A stretch of 64,000 bases of DNA from Pseudorhodobacter ferrugineus DSM 5888. GTDB lineage: Bacteria > Pseudomonadota > Alphaproteobacteria > Rhodobacterales > Rhodobacteraceae. The position numbers were made by a program, and so were the translations under genes. Below the pieces are notes generated by a model that was not told the origin of the DNA, searched no databases, and saw nothing but the letters and a program-made list of their open reading frames with translations. This document shows, piece after piece, positions 54,238 to 63,394 of this stretch (positions are counted from its first letter, which is position 1; the number at the start of each line of letters is the position of its first letter). Location of the stretch: positions 1-64,000 of the forward strand of contig NZ_ATVN01000007.1 in the NCBI RefSeq assembly GCF_000420745.1, given 5' to 3'.

Positions 54238-54987
54238 TCACTCATCATCTCTCAGCGCACGCTTTTCGGCCAAACGCGCCTCGCGTCCCCGAAATCCCAT
54301 CGCCACGACAAATTTCTCGGAACTGTCGGCGCGGCTGGCGTTGGGTTTCACATTCGCCACCTTCTTAAAATTCTTCTTCAACTCGTTCAGCATGTCCAGC
54401 TCGGCCCCGCCAGCCAAAACCTTGGCCACGAACGTCCCGCCTTCATCCAACACGTCAAAGGCAAATTCCAACGCCGCCTCGACCAGCGCGATGATCCGCA
54501 AGTGGTCCGTGCCCTTATGCCCCGATGACGCCGCCGCCATATCCGACATTACCACATCGGCATTTCCGCCCAACCAGCCCTTGACCAGGGCATCCGCCTC
54601 TTCCGACAGGAAATCCAGCTGATGGATCTGCGCGCCCGAAATCGGCTCAATCGCTTGCAAATCCACGCCCAGCACCGTGCCAACCGGCTTTTTGGGATTT
54701 TGCCCCAACGCATTCACCCGCTCAACAGCAATCTGACACCAACCACCGGGCGCACAGCCAAGGTCGACAACCCGCGCTCCAGGCACCAAAAACCCGTATT
54801 TCTCATCCAACTCGGCAATCTTATAGGCCGCACGCCCGCGAAAGCCCTCTTTCTTGGCCCGGATCACATAAGGGTCGTTCAACTGCCGCTCCAACCACAA
54901 GGTCGAACTCAACTTCCGCCCCTTGGCCGATTTCACCCGAACGCGCAATTCGCGCTGGCCCCGGCCTGATGTCTTTTTCTCGGTCAT
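54238..54987 (-). CDS. rlmE: 23S rRNA (uridine-2'-O-)-methyltransferase RlmE (FtsJ)
   Basis: The enzyme methylates U2552 of 23S rRNA, aiding 50S assembly. The 249 residues include a basic N-terminal extension of about 45 residues and the FtsJ core: [20 protein letters not shown] with catalytic Lys, SAM motif [39 protein letters not shown] and the final [15 protein letters not shown] with the Lys/Glu of the K-D-K-E tetrad. It follows the ppx/gppA gene by 12 bases, likely in one transcript. Confidence 0.95.
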   Translation of the reverse strand: MTEKKTSGRGQRELRVRVKSAKGRKLSSTLWLERQLNDPYVIRAKKEGFRGRAAYKIAELDEKYGFLVPGARVVDLGCAPGGWCQIAVERVNALGQNPKKPVGTVLGVDLQAIEPISGAQIHQLDFLSEEADALVKGWLGGNADVVMSDMAAASSGHKGTDHLRIIALVEAALEFAFDVLDEGGTFVAKVLAGGAELDMLNELKKNFKKVANVKPNASRADSSEKFVVAMGFRGREARLAEKRALRDDE

Positions 54988-54999
54988 TTTTCCACACCG

Positions 55000-56136
55000 T
55001 TATTCATATGGCCCATCCGTCAGCACGCCATCCGCGCTCATCTGGGCATAAAGCAATCCTTCGCGCAGGCCCCGATCGGCCACTGACAAGCGGTCCGTTG
55101 GCCAAACCCGCATCAACGCCTGCAAAATCGCCGCGCCCGACATGATAAGACTGTGCCTGTCACGCCCGATCCGCGGGTCCGTCCGCCGCCCTTCTGGTCC
55201 CAAGGCCAGATATTCGCGGATAACCGTATCTATCTGATCCGACGACATGCGCAACCCGTCCACCTTGGCGCGGTCATAGCGTTTCAGCCCCAAAAACGAC
55301 GCAGCCACCGTAGTGACCGTGCCACTGGTGCCAATAATCTGAAATCCCTCGCGCGCGTTCACATTATTATAGGGCGAAAAGGTCGACAGGTTTTCCTCAA
55401 AAAACCAGCTCATCAGGGCAAAGCGCGCGGCGTCATCCTCGACATCCGCAAACTGGTCTTTCAACGTCGCCACCCCCAGCGGCACCGAAATCCAGTCCAC
55501 CACCCGCGCTTGGCCCAGGCCCACGGGTTTGAACCCCGCATGCAGCCGCATAATCGCGCGCGGACGGTCGGCAGGCTCTACCCCTGTCATGTCGATCCAC
55601 ACCAATTCCGTCGATCCGCCGCCAATATCCACCACCAGCAACTGATCCGATTTGTCACTGACCAACGGCGCGCAGGAAATCACCGCCAGCCGCGCCTCTT
55701 CTTCGGTGCTGATGATCTCCAGCTGCAACCCCGTTTCGCGCCGCACCTGCCGGATGAAATCGCGCGCGTTCTTCGCCTGTCGGCACGCCTCGGTCGCGAC
55801 CAACCGCATCCGCTTGACCCGGTGTTTTTCCAGCTTTTTCTGGCAAATCCGCAGCGCTTGAATGGTCCGCGTCATAGACCCACGCGAAAGCCTGCCGCTG
55901 GCTTCAAGCCCTGCGCCAAGCTGGACAGTCTTGGAAAAACTGTCCACCACCTGAAACTGGCTGCCACGCGGTCGGGCAATCAGCATCCGGCAACTGTTTG
56001 TGCCCAAATCCAACGCAGCATAAAGCTGCCCAGACCCGGACGGGCGGGAGGCAAACGGTTCGACCAAAGCCAGCGGATCATTGACCGCATCAGACTCAGG
56101 GATCGCGTCCTCCTCCCGGGGACGCTCGGGCGTCAT
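55000..56136 (-). CDS. Ppx/GppA phosphatase family protein
   Basis: This exopolyphosphatase/guanosine-pentaphosphatase-type enzyme has an actin-like ASKHA fold. The 378 residues contain AALDLGTNSCRMLIA, STEEEARLAVISC, VVDIGGGSTELVW, and GTSGTVTTVAA. It has only the catalytic module without the C-terminal HD domain of long Ppx proteins. The ATG at 56136 has GGAGG seven bases upstream; 25 further codons are open. It is the first gene of a ppx-rlmE pair. Whether it acts on polyphosphate or pppGpp is unclear from sequence. Confidence 0.9.
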   Translation of the reverse strand: MTPERPREEDAIPESDAVNDPLALVEPFASRPSGSGQLYAALDLGTNSCRMLIARPRGSQFQVVDSFSKTVQLGAGLEASGRLSRGSMTRTIQALRICQKKLEKHRVKRMRLVATEACRQAKNARDFIRQVRRETGLQLEIISTEEEARLAVISCAPLVSDKSDQLLVVDIGGGSTELVWIDMTGVEPADRPRAIMRLHAGFKPVGLGQARVVDWISVPLGVATLKDQFADVEDDAARFALMSWFFEENLSTFSPYNNVNAREGFQIIGTSGTVTTVAASFLGLKRYDRAKVDGLRMSSDQIDTVIREYLALGPEGRRTDPRIGRDRHSLIMSGAAILQALMRVWPTDRLSVADRGLREGLLYAQMSADGVLTDGPYE

Positions 56137-56391
56137 GGTGCGCCCTCCATTCATGGTTACCCCAATGCTACCTCCGCCGCCCCCCCCGCGCAAGCCCGCA
56201 TTCAAACCCACCTCTGCTCATAATGAACATGAGAAGAATGACACTTTCCCCCCATCGCACCGCAGGCCGTCCCCTGCTATGTCACAGGCACCACAACAAC
56301 AGGTCGCTGACAGCGCTTTTGACGTCGAAAAACGTCACTGCGCGCAAGGGCTAGGCGCTAAAAGAAACCAAGCATTAAGGGGAATCGCAGC

Positions 56392-56688
56392 ATGCCAGAC
56401 GTAACGATCGTATATTGGCGGGATATTCCGGCGCAGGTCATTGTTGGCAAGGGGCGTTCCGGCTCCAAGGTGCAACTGCCGGAACGGTTTGAACAGGCGA
56501 TTGATCGCTGTGCGATGAAAATCGGCGCTAAAGATGCCGATCTCTACCTCGCCGAATGGCGCAAAGCGGCGGCCTACCCGATGGACGGCGAACCCGCCGA
56601 TATCGCCGCCGCAGAGGCCGCGCGCCTTGACGCCGAATATGACCTGCCGCGCATCAAGCAATTGATCGACAATTCCGGCTGGGCATAA
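56392..56688 (+). CDS. Virulence-factor-domain small protein of the one-carbon cluster
   Basis: The 98-residue protein begins TIVYWRDIPAQVIVGKGRSG and continues with a helical part (FEQAIDRCAMKIGAKDADLYLAEWRK). This matches the small Virulence_fact domain family of Alphaproteobacteria, named without functional proof. AAGGGGAA is well placed before the ATG. It is the first gene of a set with a MetF-like and an MtrH-like protein 5-20 bases apart, so it probably serves methyl-group metabolism; its biochemical role is unknown. Confidence 0.82.
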   Translation: MPDVTIVYWRDIPAQVIVGKGRSGSKVQLPERFEQAIDRCAMKIGAKDADLYLAEWRKAAAYPMDGEPADIAAAEAARLDAEYDLPRIKQLIDNSGWA

Positions 56689-56708
56689 CGCCTTTGAAGG
56701 ACAAACCT

Positions 56709-57656
56709 GTGACCAACAAAATTTGGGAGAATGTCGTGGCCCTATTTAATTTCAAGCGCGAAACCAGCGCGCCCAGCACCACCTCCCCGCAGGTTGAGGC
56801 GCTGTTGCAGAATTATTCGATCGAGGTGATGCCCCGCACCGCCGAAAAGGTCGAAAACTTCCGCGATTTGCTGCCACAGCACACCCGCGTTTATGTCGCC
56901 CATATCGAAGGCACCCCGATTGAGGACATGGTCGCCACCGCCAAGCGCCTTAAGGGCGAAGGCTTTGATGTGATGCCGCATTTTCCGGCCCGCATCATCA
57001 AAGACCGCGCCATGCTTGCAGATTGGATTGCCCAGTATAAAGGCGAGGCCGATGTCAAACAGGCGCTCTTGCTTGCTGGCGGCGTGGCCACGCCGCATGG
57101 CGATTACCACAGCTCGATGCAGTTGCTGGAAAGCGGCTTGTTTGATGGCTTTGACCGTTTGCACATCGCAGGCCACCCCGAAGGCAACCGCGATATTGAC
57201 CGCGATGGCGGCGATCGTCTGGTGATGGAAGCCTTGAAATGGAAACAGGCGTTTTCCGAACGCTCTGACGCCAAAATGGCCCTTGCCACCCAGTTTTGCT
57301 TTGAGGCCGGTCCCGTGATCAAATGGGCCGACCGTTTGGCGGCAGAAGGCATCAACCTTCCCATCCATATCGGTGTTGCAGGCCCCGCCAAGCTGCAAAC
57401 CCTGATCAAATTCGCCATTGCTTGCGGTGTTGGCCCCTCTCTCAAAGTGCTGCAAAAACGCGCGATGGATGTGACCAAACTGCTCCTGCCGTATGAGCCG
57501 ACCGAATTTGTCAACGACCTCGCCGCGCACAAGGCCCGCCATCCCGATTTCGGCATCCAATCCGTGCATTTCTTCCCGCTCGGCGGCATCAAAACCAACG
57601 CCACTTGGGCGATCGAGAATGGTGGAAAATCCGCCGCTCCTGCCTCTAACTCTTAA
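56709..57656 (+). CDS. Methylenetetrahydrofolate reductase-like protein
   Basis: This FAD-dependent TIM-barrel protein of the MetF family has 315 residues from GTG 56709, or 306 from GTG 56736; both have good ribosome-binding sites. Family features are SIEVMPRTAEKVENFRDLL (a diverged form of the MetF EFFPP motif), THIEGT-like VAHIEGTPIEDMVATAKRL, GGVATPHGDYHSSMQLL and TQFCFEAGPVIKWAD. Between the small Virulence_fact gene and an MtrH-like methyltransferase, it should oxidise or reduce folate-bound one-carbon units produced by demethylation, not serve methionine synthesis directly. Confidence 0.88.
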   Translation: MTNKIWENVVALFNFKRETSAPSTTSPQVEALLQNYSIEVMPRTAEKVENFRDLLPQHTRVYVAHIEGTPIEDMVATAKRLKGEGFDVMPHFPARIIKDRAMLADWIAQYKGEADVKQALLLAGGVATPHGDYHSSMQLLESGLFDGFDRLHIAGHPEGNRDIDRDGGDRLVMEALKWKQAFSERSDAKMALATQFCFEAGPVIKWADRLAAEGINLPIHIGVAGPAKLQTLIKFAIACGVGPSLKVLQKRAMDVTKLLLPYEPTEFVNDLAAHKARHPDFGIQSVHFFPLGGIKTNATWAIENGGKSAAPASNS

Positions 57657-57671
57657 GAAAGTAGTTGAACT

Positions 57672-58655
57672 ATGACCCGTACTGTCATCGAATCTCAAAC
57701 AAAAACGGTAATCATCGGTTTTGACGAACCCTTCTGCGTGATTGGTGAACGCATCAACCCGACGGGTCGTAAAAAGCTGGCGGCAGAGCTGGAGGCCGGC
57801 AATTTTGACACCGTTCTGCGCGATGCGCTGGAACAGGTTGCCTGTGGTGCGACCGTTTTGGACGTGAACTCCGGCGCCGTTTTCACCAATAAAATGGCCC
57901 AAGATCCGCGCTACGCCGACAACAATTTCGTCGAACCGCCGCTTATGCACGAACTCATCACCCGCATCCAAGCGATCACCGATGCGCCCCTTTGCATCGA
58001 CAGCTCGGTCCCCGGCGCGCTTGAGGCTGGTCTGAAAGCCGCCATCGGTCGCCCCCTCCTGAACTCGGTCACGGGCGAAGAGGACCGCTTGGAACTGGTG
58101 CTTCCGCTGGTGAAAAAATACAACGTGCCGGTTGTGGCAATCTCCAACGATGACACGGGCATTTCCGAAGACCCCGACGTGCGTTTCGCCGTGGCCAAAA
58201 AGATCGTCGAACGCGCCGCCGATTTCGGTATCCCGGCCTGCGACATCGTGGTTGACCCGCTGGTCATGCCAGTGGGCGCAATGGGCTCGGCTGGTCAGCA
58301 AGTGTTCACCCTCGTGCGCCGTCTGCGTGAAGAACTGGGCGTCAACACCACCTGCGGCGCGTCTAATATCTCGTTTGGTCTGCCTCAGCGTCACGGCATC
58401 AACGGGGCCTTCCTGCCAATGGCCATCGGCGCGGGCATGACATCGGCCATCATGAACCCCGTGCGCTTGCAGGAAATGGAAGCAATCCGCGCCGCCAACT
58501 TCTTGATGAACCATGATGCCAACGGCGGCGAATGGATCCGCTTTGCCAAGGTGATCGAAGCCGTCGAAGGCGGGATGAGCTTTGCCGAGGCTTCCGCCTC
58601 GATCGGTGCTGCTGGGGGCCGTGGGGGCCGCCGCGGTGGCCGCCGCAGCGAATAA
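57672..58655 (+). CDS. Methyltetrahydrofolate:cobalamin methyltransferase (MtrH/AcsE-like)
   Basis: The 327-residue pterin-binding TIM-barrel protein moves methyl groups between corrinoid protein and tetrahydrofolate. Features: VIGERINPTGRKKLAAELEAG, TVLDVNSGAV, PLCIDSSVPGALEAGL, NSVTGEEDRL, ISNDDTGIS and TTCGASNISFGLPQR. The last 14 residues form an unusual GGRGGRRGGRR-type basic tail. It is the third gene of the folate set; the corrinoid acceptor protein and its reactivase are not in this window. An MttB-family methyltransferase at 44.2 kb could supply methyl groups. Confidence 0.92.
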   Translation: MTRTVIESQTKTVIIGFDEPFCVIGERINPTGRKKLAAELEAGNFDTVLRDALEQVACGATVLDVNSGAVFTNKMAQDPRYADNNFVEPPLMHELITRIQAITDAPLCIDSSVPGALEAGLKAAIGRPLLNSVTGEEDRLELVLPLVKKYNVPVVAISNDDTGISEDPDVRFAVAKKIVERAADFGIPACDIVVDPLVMPVGAMGSAGQQVFTLVRRLREELGVNTTCGASNISFGLPQRHGINGAFLPMAIGAGMTSAIMNPVRLQEMEAIRAANFLMNHDANGGEWIRFAKVIEAVEGGMSFAEASASIGAAGGRGGRRGGRRSE

Positions 58656-58663
58656 CGCATCTG

Positions 58664-58690
58664 TCGGGCCTGCGCCTCTCGCAGGCCCGA
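58664..58690 (+). terminator. Hairpin after the folate/corrinoid methyltransferase gene
   Basis: A perfect 11-bp stem TCGGGCCTGCG/CGCAGGCCCGA with a CCTCT loop starts 8 bases after the stop. No T-run follows, so termination may be partial and the DMT carrier may be read through. Confidence 0.5.
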
Positions 58691-58734
58691 TACAGCCACT
58701 GGACAATTCCCAAATCCCGCGCCATGAACGCTGG

Positions 58735-59625
58735 ATGCCCGATACAAACCGCCCCCTCACCGCTGCCTTTTGGATGATCGGATCGATCACCGCCTTTTCC
58801 GCAATGGCCGTGGCCGGGCGCGAAGTCTCTACCACCCATGACACCTTTGAAATCATGACATGGCGCTCGCTGATCGGCTTTGTCATTGTCGTCGCCGCCA
58901 TCCTGGCCACCGGTCGCCGGGCCGAGGTGAAAACCGACCGCATCCACCGCCACGTCTTGCGCAATCTGATGCATTTTTCCGGCCAGAACCTGTGGTTCTA
59001 TGCCCTAACCATGATCCCCCTCGGTCAGGTCTTTGCGCTTGAATTCACCTCACCGATCTGGCTCATCCTGCTCGCGCCCGTCTTTCTGGGCGAAAAGCTG
59101 ACCCGCCCGAAACTAATCGCCGCCGCCTTCGGCTTTACCGGCACCCTGATTGTTGCCCAACCCGATTTTGCCGTCCTCGACCTAGGCATCGCCGCCGCCG
59201 CCCTTGCCGCCCTGTGCTTTGCGCTGACCAACATCACCACCAAGGCGCTAACCCGCTATGAAACCATCGTGTCCATCATGTTCTGGCTGACGGGCATGCA
59301 ATTGGTTATGGGCCTTGTCATGGCGGGCTATGATGGCGACATCGCCTTGCCCACCGCTCAAACCCTGCCCTGGCTTGTCCTCATCGGGTTGTGCGGGCTG
59401 ACTGCGCATTTCTGCCTGACCACCGCCCTGTCGCTTGCCCCCGCCAGCGTCGTCGTCCCCGTAGATTTCATCCGCTTGCCCGTGGCCTTCACCCTAGGCT
59501 GGGTCCTTTATAACGAAGCCCTCGATCCGTCCCTCATCTTAGGGGCCGGCCTTATCTTGACCGGCATCATGATTAACCTAAGGGCAAGCAGCTCGGCGGC
59601 CAAACAGGCCCAAAACCACGCCTGA
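58735..59625 (+). CDS. DMT-superfamily transporter (EamA domains)
   Basis: The 296-residue inner-membrane carrier has ten helices formed by two EamA repeats (first half includes FEIMTWRSLIGFVIVVAAIL and SPIWLILLAPVFLGEKLTRP; second half APASVVVPVDFIRLPVAFTLGWVLYNEAL). The ATG at 58735 is the first in the frame that does not overlap the previous gene, though its ribosome-binding site is weak. It may be read through from the folate set, but a metabolite cannot be predicted. Confidence 0.85.
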   Translation: MPDTNRPLTAAFWMIGSITAFSAMAVAGREVSTTHDTFEIMTWRSLIGFVIVVAAILATGRRAEVKTDRIHRHVLRNLMHFSGQNLWFYALTMIPLGQVFALEFTSPIWLILLAPVFLGEKLTRPKLIAAAFGFTGTLIVAQPDFAVLDLGIAAAALAALCFALTNITTKALTRYETIVSIMFWLTGMQLVMGLVMAGYDGDIALPTAQTLPWLVLIGLCGLTAHFCLTTALSLAPASVVVPVDFIRLPVAFTLGWVLYNEALDPSLILGAGLILTGIMINLRASSSAAKQAQNHA

Positions 59626-59769
59626 ATGCGGACAATGTTGCAACATCCGCGCCGCCTGAAATCGTGACGCGGCGTCATGAATTGACCGGGTGCTCCCCCC
59701 TGTCTAACGCTATCCAATAAGGTGCGCTTTTGCCGCACCACGAGGGGACAAAGTTCTGGGAGGAACATC

Positions 59770-60876
59770 ATGAAGAAATTAGTAACAGCGCTGGGGGCCG
59801 TTGCAATATCTGCCACCGCAGCCCATGCGGGTGGCATTGATCGGTCAGGGCAAAACATCGGCATCCTGTTTGAAAAGGGCCGCCTTGTTGAACTGTCCTT
59901 TGGCCGCATCATGCCCAGCGTCAGCGGGATAGATCTGGCGTCAAACCCAACCGGCAATGTCGCCGTTGATTACAGCCAAATCGGGCTGGCCTATAAATAT
60001 GACGTCAACGCGCAAACATCCTTTGCCCTGATAATTGACCAGCCTTTCGGTGCAAAAGTCAATTACGGCCCGACATCGACGCTTTTGGGCGGCACCAAGG
60101 CGGATGCCAGCTCGACCGCCATCACTGGCCTGCTGCGCTACAAATTCAACGAAAACTTCAGCGCCTTTGGCGGTTTGCGCGCACAACAAGCCAAAGCAAC
60201 CGTTGATCTGCGCGGCTTGGCCTATGGACCTGTGGCTGCGCCCACACTTAACGGCTATTCCGTCGCGCTTGCCAGTGATTGGGGCCTTGGTTATGTCGCA
60301 GGCGTGGCTTACGAAAAACCCGAAATCGCCTTGCGGGTTTCGTTGACTTATAACTCGGCCATCAGCCACAGTTTTAAAACCACAGAAAACTTCGCCCCAG
60401 GCGGCAGCCCAAATACAAAGTCCAAAACACCGCAATCTGTAAACCTTGACTTCCAAACAGGTGTTGCGGCGAACACCTTGGTGTTTGGTCAAATCCGTTG
60501 GGTGCAATGGTCCGCCTTCAAGCTAAAGCCAAGCGTTTTAGCCGGTGCAAGCCTTGTGAACCTTGAAGATTCCATCACCTATACCTTGGGCGTTGGCCGC
60601 AAGTTCAGCGACGCTTGGTCGGGTGCGGTGTCCGTTGTCTATGAAAAACCCGGTGACAGACTTGTCTCGCCGCTCGCCCCAAGCACGGGCAAACTGGGCC
60701 TTACCCTTGCCGGCATCTACACGACCGGCAATATGAAAATCACGACAGGCATCAATTACACCAAGCTGGGCAATGCCACCCCCTATACAGGCGCCCAAAT
60801 TCCAGCAAACACCCGTGCAAACTTCTCGGGCAACAAAGCCATCGGCGTTGGCGTCAAAGTCGCTTACACCTTCTAA
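59770..60876 (+). CDS. FadL/OmpP1-like outer-membrane transport protein
   Basis: The 368-residue exported beta-barrel has a signal peptide (AISATAAHA, cut near 20) and about 14 amphipathic strands ending in VGVKVAYTF with a C-terminal Phe. The N-terminal hatch-like part GGIDRSGQNIGILFEKGRLVELSF resembles FadL/TodX channels for hydrophobic compounds. GGAGGA is well placed before the ATG. It has its own terminator. Long-chain fatty acids are the default substrate in the family, but this is not proven here. Confidence 0.88.
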   Translation: MKKLVTALGAVAISATAAHAGGIDRSGQNIGILFEKGRLVELSFGRIMPSVSGIDLASNPTGNVAVDYSQIGLAYKYDVNAQTSFALIIDQPFGAKVNYGPTSTLLGGTKADASSTAITGLLRYKFNENFSAFGGLRAQQAKATVDLRGLAYGPVAAPTLNGYSVALASDWGLGYVAGVAYEKPEIALRVSLTYNSAISHSFKTTENFAPGGSPNTKSKTPQSVNLDFQTGVAANTLVFGQIRWVQWSAFKLKPSVLAGASLVNLEDSITYTLGVGRKFSDAWSGAVSVVYEKPGDRLVSPLAPSTGKLGLTLAGIYTTGNMKITTGINYTKLGNATPYTGAQIPANTRANFSGNKAIGVGVKVAYTF

Positions 60877-60896
60877 AACCTGTCCGACAAAACCTC

Positions 60897-60925
60897 AAAG
60901 CCCCGCACATCCTGCGGGGCTTTTT
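60897..60925. terminator. Bidirectional terminator between the FadL-like gene and the NYN RNase gene
   Basis: AAAGCCCCGCA and TGCGGGGCTTT around loop CATCC, followed by TT. It lies 20 bases after the FadL-like stop; the converging gene ends 5 bases beyond it. Confidence 0.92.
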
Positions 60926-60929
60926 CATA

Positions 60930-61484
60930 TCACGCGCCAACATCCAGCCACAACACCCCGTCTCGGTATCCGCCTTGCACCAAATGCCCTGCTTCAACGA
61001 CTTCGGGGTAATCGCCTACCCAGTCGCGATAGCGGTCATTGGTCACAATCCGCGCCCCCAAATCCCGCGCAGCGTTAAGGATAAATGGATCCGCAGGCAC
61101 CCCCTTGGGCACCACCATCACCCGTTCCGCAGACAACCCCAGTTTTTTGCCCATCGCCGCGTCATGCATATACCGCCCGCCCAGCAAATACCCTGCATTC
61201 GCATCAAACATCACACCGGGCGCATAGCCAAGCGCACGCAATCGGTCCACCACGGCCAAAACCGTCTCCATCTTGGGCGTATTGTCCTGCCAATACATCA
61301 CGTTAGACCCGTCTACCACGATCCACTGCTCGGCAGCCTTGCGCCGCCGCCGCCACAGCGCCTGCAGCACCAAAAACAAAGCAGCCACAGCACTTAATGC
61401 CGCCAATGCAAACACGTCCGGCGCAGACCCCGCCGCAGCCATCCCGATCACCGATACGATAAGCAAAACAACTGGCACAATCAT
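60930..61484 (-). CDS. Membrane-anchored NYN/Zc3h12a-like ribonuclease
   Basis: The 184-residue protein has two N-terminal hydrophobic segments (about 1-18 and 24-44), a basic RRRRK stop-transfer stretch, and a PIN-like NYN domain: VVDGSNVMYW with Asp58 and Asn61, and the acidic cluster region GARIVTNDRYRDW near the C-terminus, both characteristic of Zc3h12a-type RNases. The domain should face the cytoplasm. I start at ATG 61484; the frame is open upstream into the divergent gene's leader. RNA target unknown. Confidence 0.78.
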   Translation of the reverse strand: MIVPVVLLIVSVIGMAAAGSAPDVFALAALSAVAALFLVLQALWRRRRKAAEQWIVVDGSNVMYWQDNTPKMETVLAVVDRLRALGYAPGVMFDANAGYLLGGRYMHDAAMGKKLGLSAERVMVVPKGVPADPFILNAARDLGARIVTNDRYRDWVGDYPEVVEAGHLVQGGYRDGVLWLDVGA

Positions 61485-61608
61485 AGCGCGAACATAATCC
61501 ACCCGATCTTGATTTGCCAAGCTGCGAAAAATGCCGCCTTCGCTTTTTCGCGTGAACTTCACCGCCGCCCACGCTATCACTCTCCAGCAATCCAGCGCCG
61601 GAGGTTTC

Positions 61609-62466
61609 ATGCTCTACCCCACGTCCACCGCTTGGCAGGCAGATGCCGCCAAAAAGGTTCTTTTGTTCGGCATGTCCGGTCTTGGCAAAACCTACCTCTC
61701 GAACATGCTGCGTGATGACGACCGCTGGTTTCACTATTCCGTCGATTACCGCATCGGTACCCGCTACATGGGCGAATTCATTGCCGACAATTTCAAGCGC
61801 GAAGCGATGAAGGTGCCGCTTTTGCGCGAACTTCTGATGACGGACAGCGTCTATATCGCGTCGAACATCACGTTTGAAAATCTTGCGCCCTTGTCCACCT
61901 ATCTTGGCAAACCCGGCAACCCCGATCTGGGCGGCGTGGCCTTTGCCGATTATTGCGCGCGCCAAGACCAGCACCGCGATGCTGAAACATCCGCCTTGCT
62001 CGATACCGAACGCTTCATCAAACGCGCGGCCGATCTTTACGGCTACAGCAATTTCGTCTGCGACAGCGGCGGTTCAATTTGCGAAGTGGTCGATGCCGAA
62101 AACCCGAATGACCCGATCCTGACGGCCCTGTCCAAAAACCTGCTGCTGGTCTGGATCAAGGGGTCGGACGCCCACCGCGATGCCCTGATCCGCCGCTTTG
62201 ACCGCGCGCCCAAGCCTATGTATTATCAGCCGGAATTCCTGTTGCGGGTTTGGAGCGACTACTTGACAGAGCAAAACCTGACCGAAGCACAGGTCAACCC
62301 CGATGCCTTTCTGCGCTACGGCTACGCCCGCCTTCTCGACCACCGCCAACCCCGCTACGCCGCGATGGCCAAATGGGGCGTCACCGTCACAGCCGATGAG
62401 GTGGCGCAGGTCAAAACCCCCGATGATTTTGCGGCCCTGATCGCCACCGCAATCGACCGCACCTAA
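61609..62466 (+). CDS. P-loop ATPase/kinase-like protein
   Basis: The 285-residue protein has a Walker A GMSGLGKT (21-28), followed by [21 protein letters not shown], and a likely Walker [15 protein letters not shown]. It looks like a nucleotide- or small-molecule-kinase fold without a known family name to me. GGAGG lies four bases before the ATG at 61609. It is 10 bases upstream of metA, so the two are co-transcribed, and divergent from the NYN RNase. Confidence 0.75.
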   Translation: MLYPTSTAWQADAAKKVLLFGMSGLGKTYLSNMLRDDDRWFHYSVDYRIGTRYMGEFIADNFKREAMKVPLLRELLMTDSVYIASNITFENLAPLSTYLGKPGNPDLGGVAFADYCARQDQHRDAETSALLDTERFIKRAADLYGYSNFVCDSGGSICEVVDAENPNDPILTALSKNLLLVWIKGSDAHRDALIRRFDRAPKPMYYQPEFLLRVWSDYLTEQNLTEAQVNPDAFLRYGYARLLDHRQPRYAAMAKWGVTVTADEVAQVKTPDDFAALIATAIDRT

Positions 62467-62476
62467 GGAGGCCCCC

Positions 62477-63394
62477 ATGCCCATCACCCTGCCAGAAGAC
62501 CTCCCCGCTTTTGACGTTTTGTCAAAGGAAGGCGTCATGGTGATTTCGCCCGACCGCGCGCAGCACCAAGATATCCGCCCGCTGAACATCGCGCTTCTCA
62601 ACCTGATGCCGAAAAAAATTCAAACCGAAAACCAGTTTGCGCGGCTAATCGGGGCGACGCCCTTGCAGATCAACCTCTCCTTGATCCGCATGTCCGAACA
62701 CCAAACCCGCAACACCGCCGCCGAACATATGGAAACCTTCTACCGCCCGTTCCAAGACGTCCGCGATGAGAAATTCGACGGCCTCATCATCACCGGCGCG
62801 CCGATTGAACATATGCCCTTTCAGGACGTGACCTATTGGGATGAACTGCGCGAGGTGATGGATTGGACCCAAACCAATGTGCATTCCACCTTTGGCGTGT
62901 GCTGGGGTGGCATGGCGATGATCAACCATTTCCACGGCGTGCAAAAACACATTCTGCCCGCCAAGGCCTTTGGCTGTTTCCGCCACCGCAACCTCGCCCC
63001 CACCTCGCCATTTTTGCGCGGGTTTTCAGATGATTGCGTGATCCCCGTGTCGCGCTGGACCGAAATGCGCCAATCCGAAATTGACGCCGCCACAGGCCTG
63101 CGTACCCTCCTTGGTTCCGATCAATCCGGTCCCTGTCTGGTCGAAGATCCGGCCCACCGCGCGCTCTATATCTTCAACCATTTCGAATATGACACCGACA
63201 CGCTGAAACAGGAATACGACCGCGACATCGCCGCAGGCACCCCCATCAACGTGCCGCAAAACTACTACCCCGATGACAATCCCGCGATCCAACCCGTCAA
63301 TCGCTGGAGAAGTCACGCGCACCTTCTATATGGTAACTGGATCAACGAGATTTACCAATCAACCCCTTATGATATCACGCAAATTGGCAGCTAG
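62477..63394 (+). CDS. metA: Homoserine O-acyltransferase of the MetA fold, acetyl-CoA type
   Basis: The enzyme activates the homoserine hydroxyl in methionine synthesis. The 305-residue class I amidotransferase-like protein has nucleophile Cys142 in GVCWGGMAM, His and Glu of the triad in FNHFEYD, and the family core ([19 protein letters not shown]). Residue 111 is Glu (ITGAPIE), the residue reported to select acetyl-CoA; Gly at this place gives succinyl-CoA use. So homoserine O-acetyltransferase activity is expected even though MetA is often named a succinyltransferase. It is 10 bases downstream of the P-loop protein gene and overlaps the next gene by 26 bases. Confidence 0.95.
   Translation: MPITLPEDLPAFDVLSKEGVMVISPDRAQHQDIRPLNIALLNLMPKKIQTENQFARLIGATPLQINLSLIRMSEHQTRNTAAEHMETFYRPFQDVRDEKFDGLIITGAPIEHMPFQDVTYWDELREVMDWTQTNVHSTFGVCWGGMAMINHFHGVQKHILPAKAFGCFRHRNLAPTSPFLRGFSDDCVIPVSRWTEMRQSEIDAATGLRTLLGSDQSGPCLVEDPAHRALYIFNHFEYDTDTLKQEYDRDIAAGTPINVPQNYYPDDNPAIQPVNRWRSHAHLLYGNWINEIYQSTPYDITQIGS

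Noticed and set aside
56742-58964. A 740-codon open frame on the minus strand
   Set aside because: It is antisense to the MetF-like and MtrH-like genes, which have clear family motifs; its composition is that of a shadow frame.
62467-62476. SAM-II riboswitch expected upstream of metA
   Set aside because: Only 10 bases separate metA from the previous gene, and the leader of that gene (61485-61608) shows no SAM-II pseudoknot sequence.
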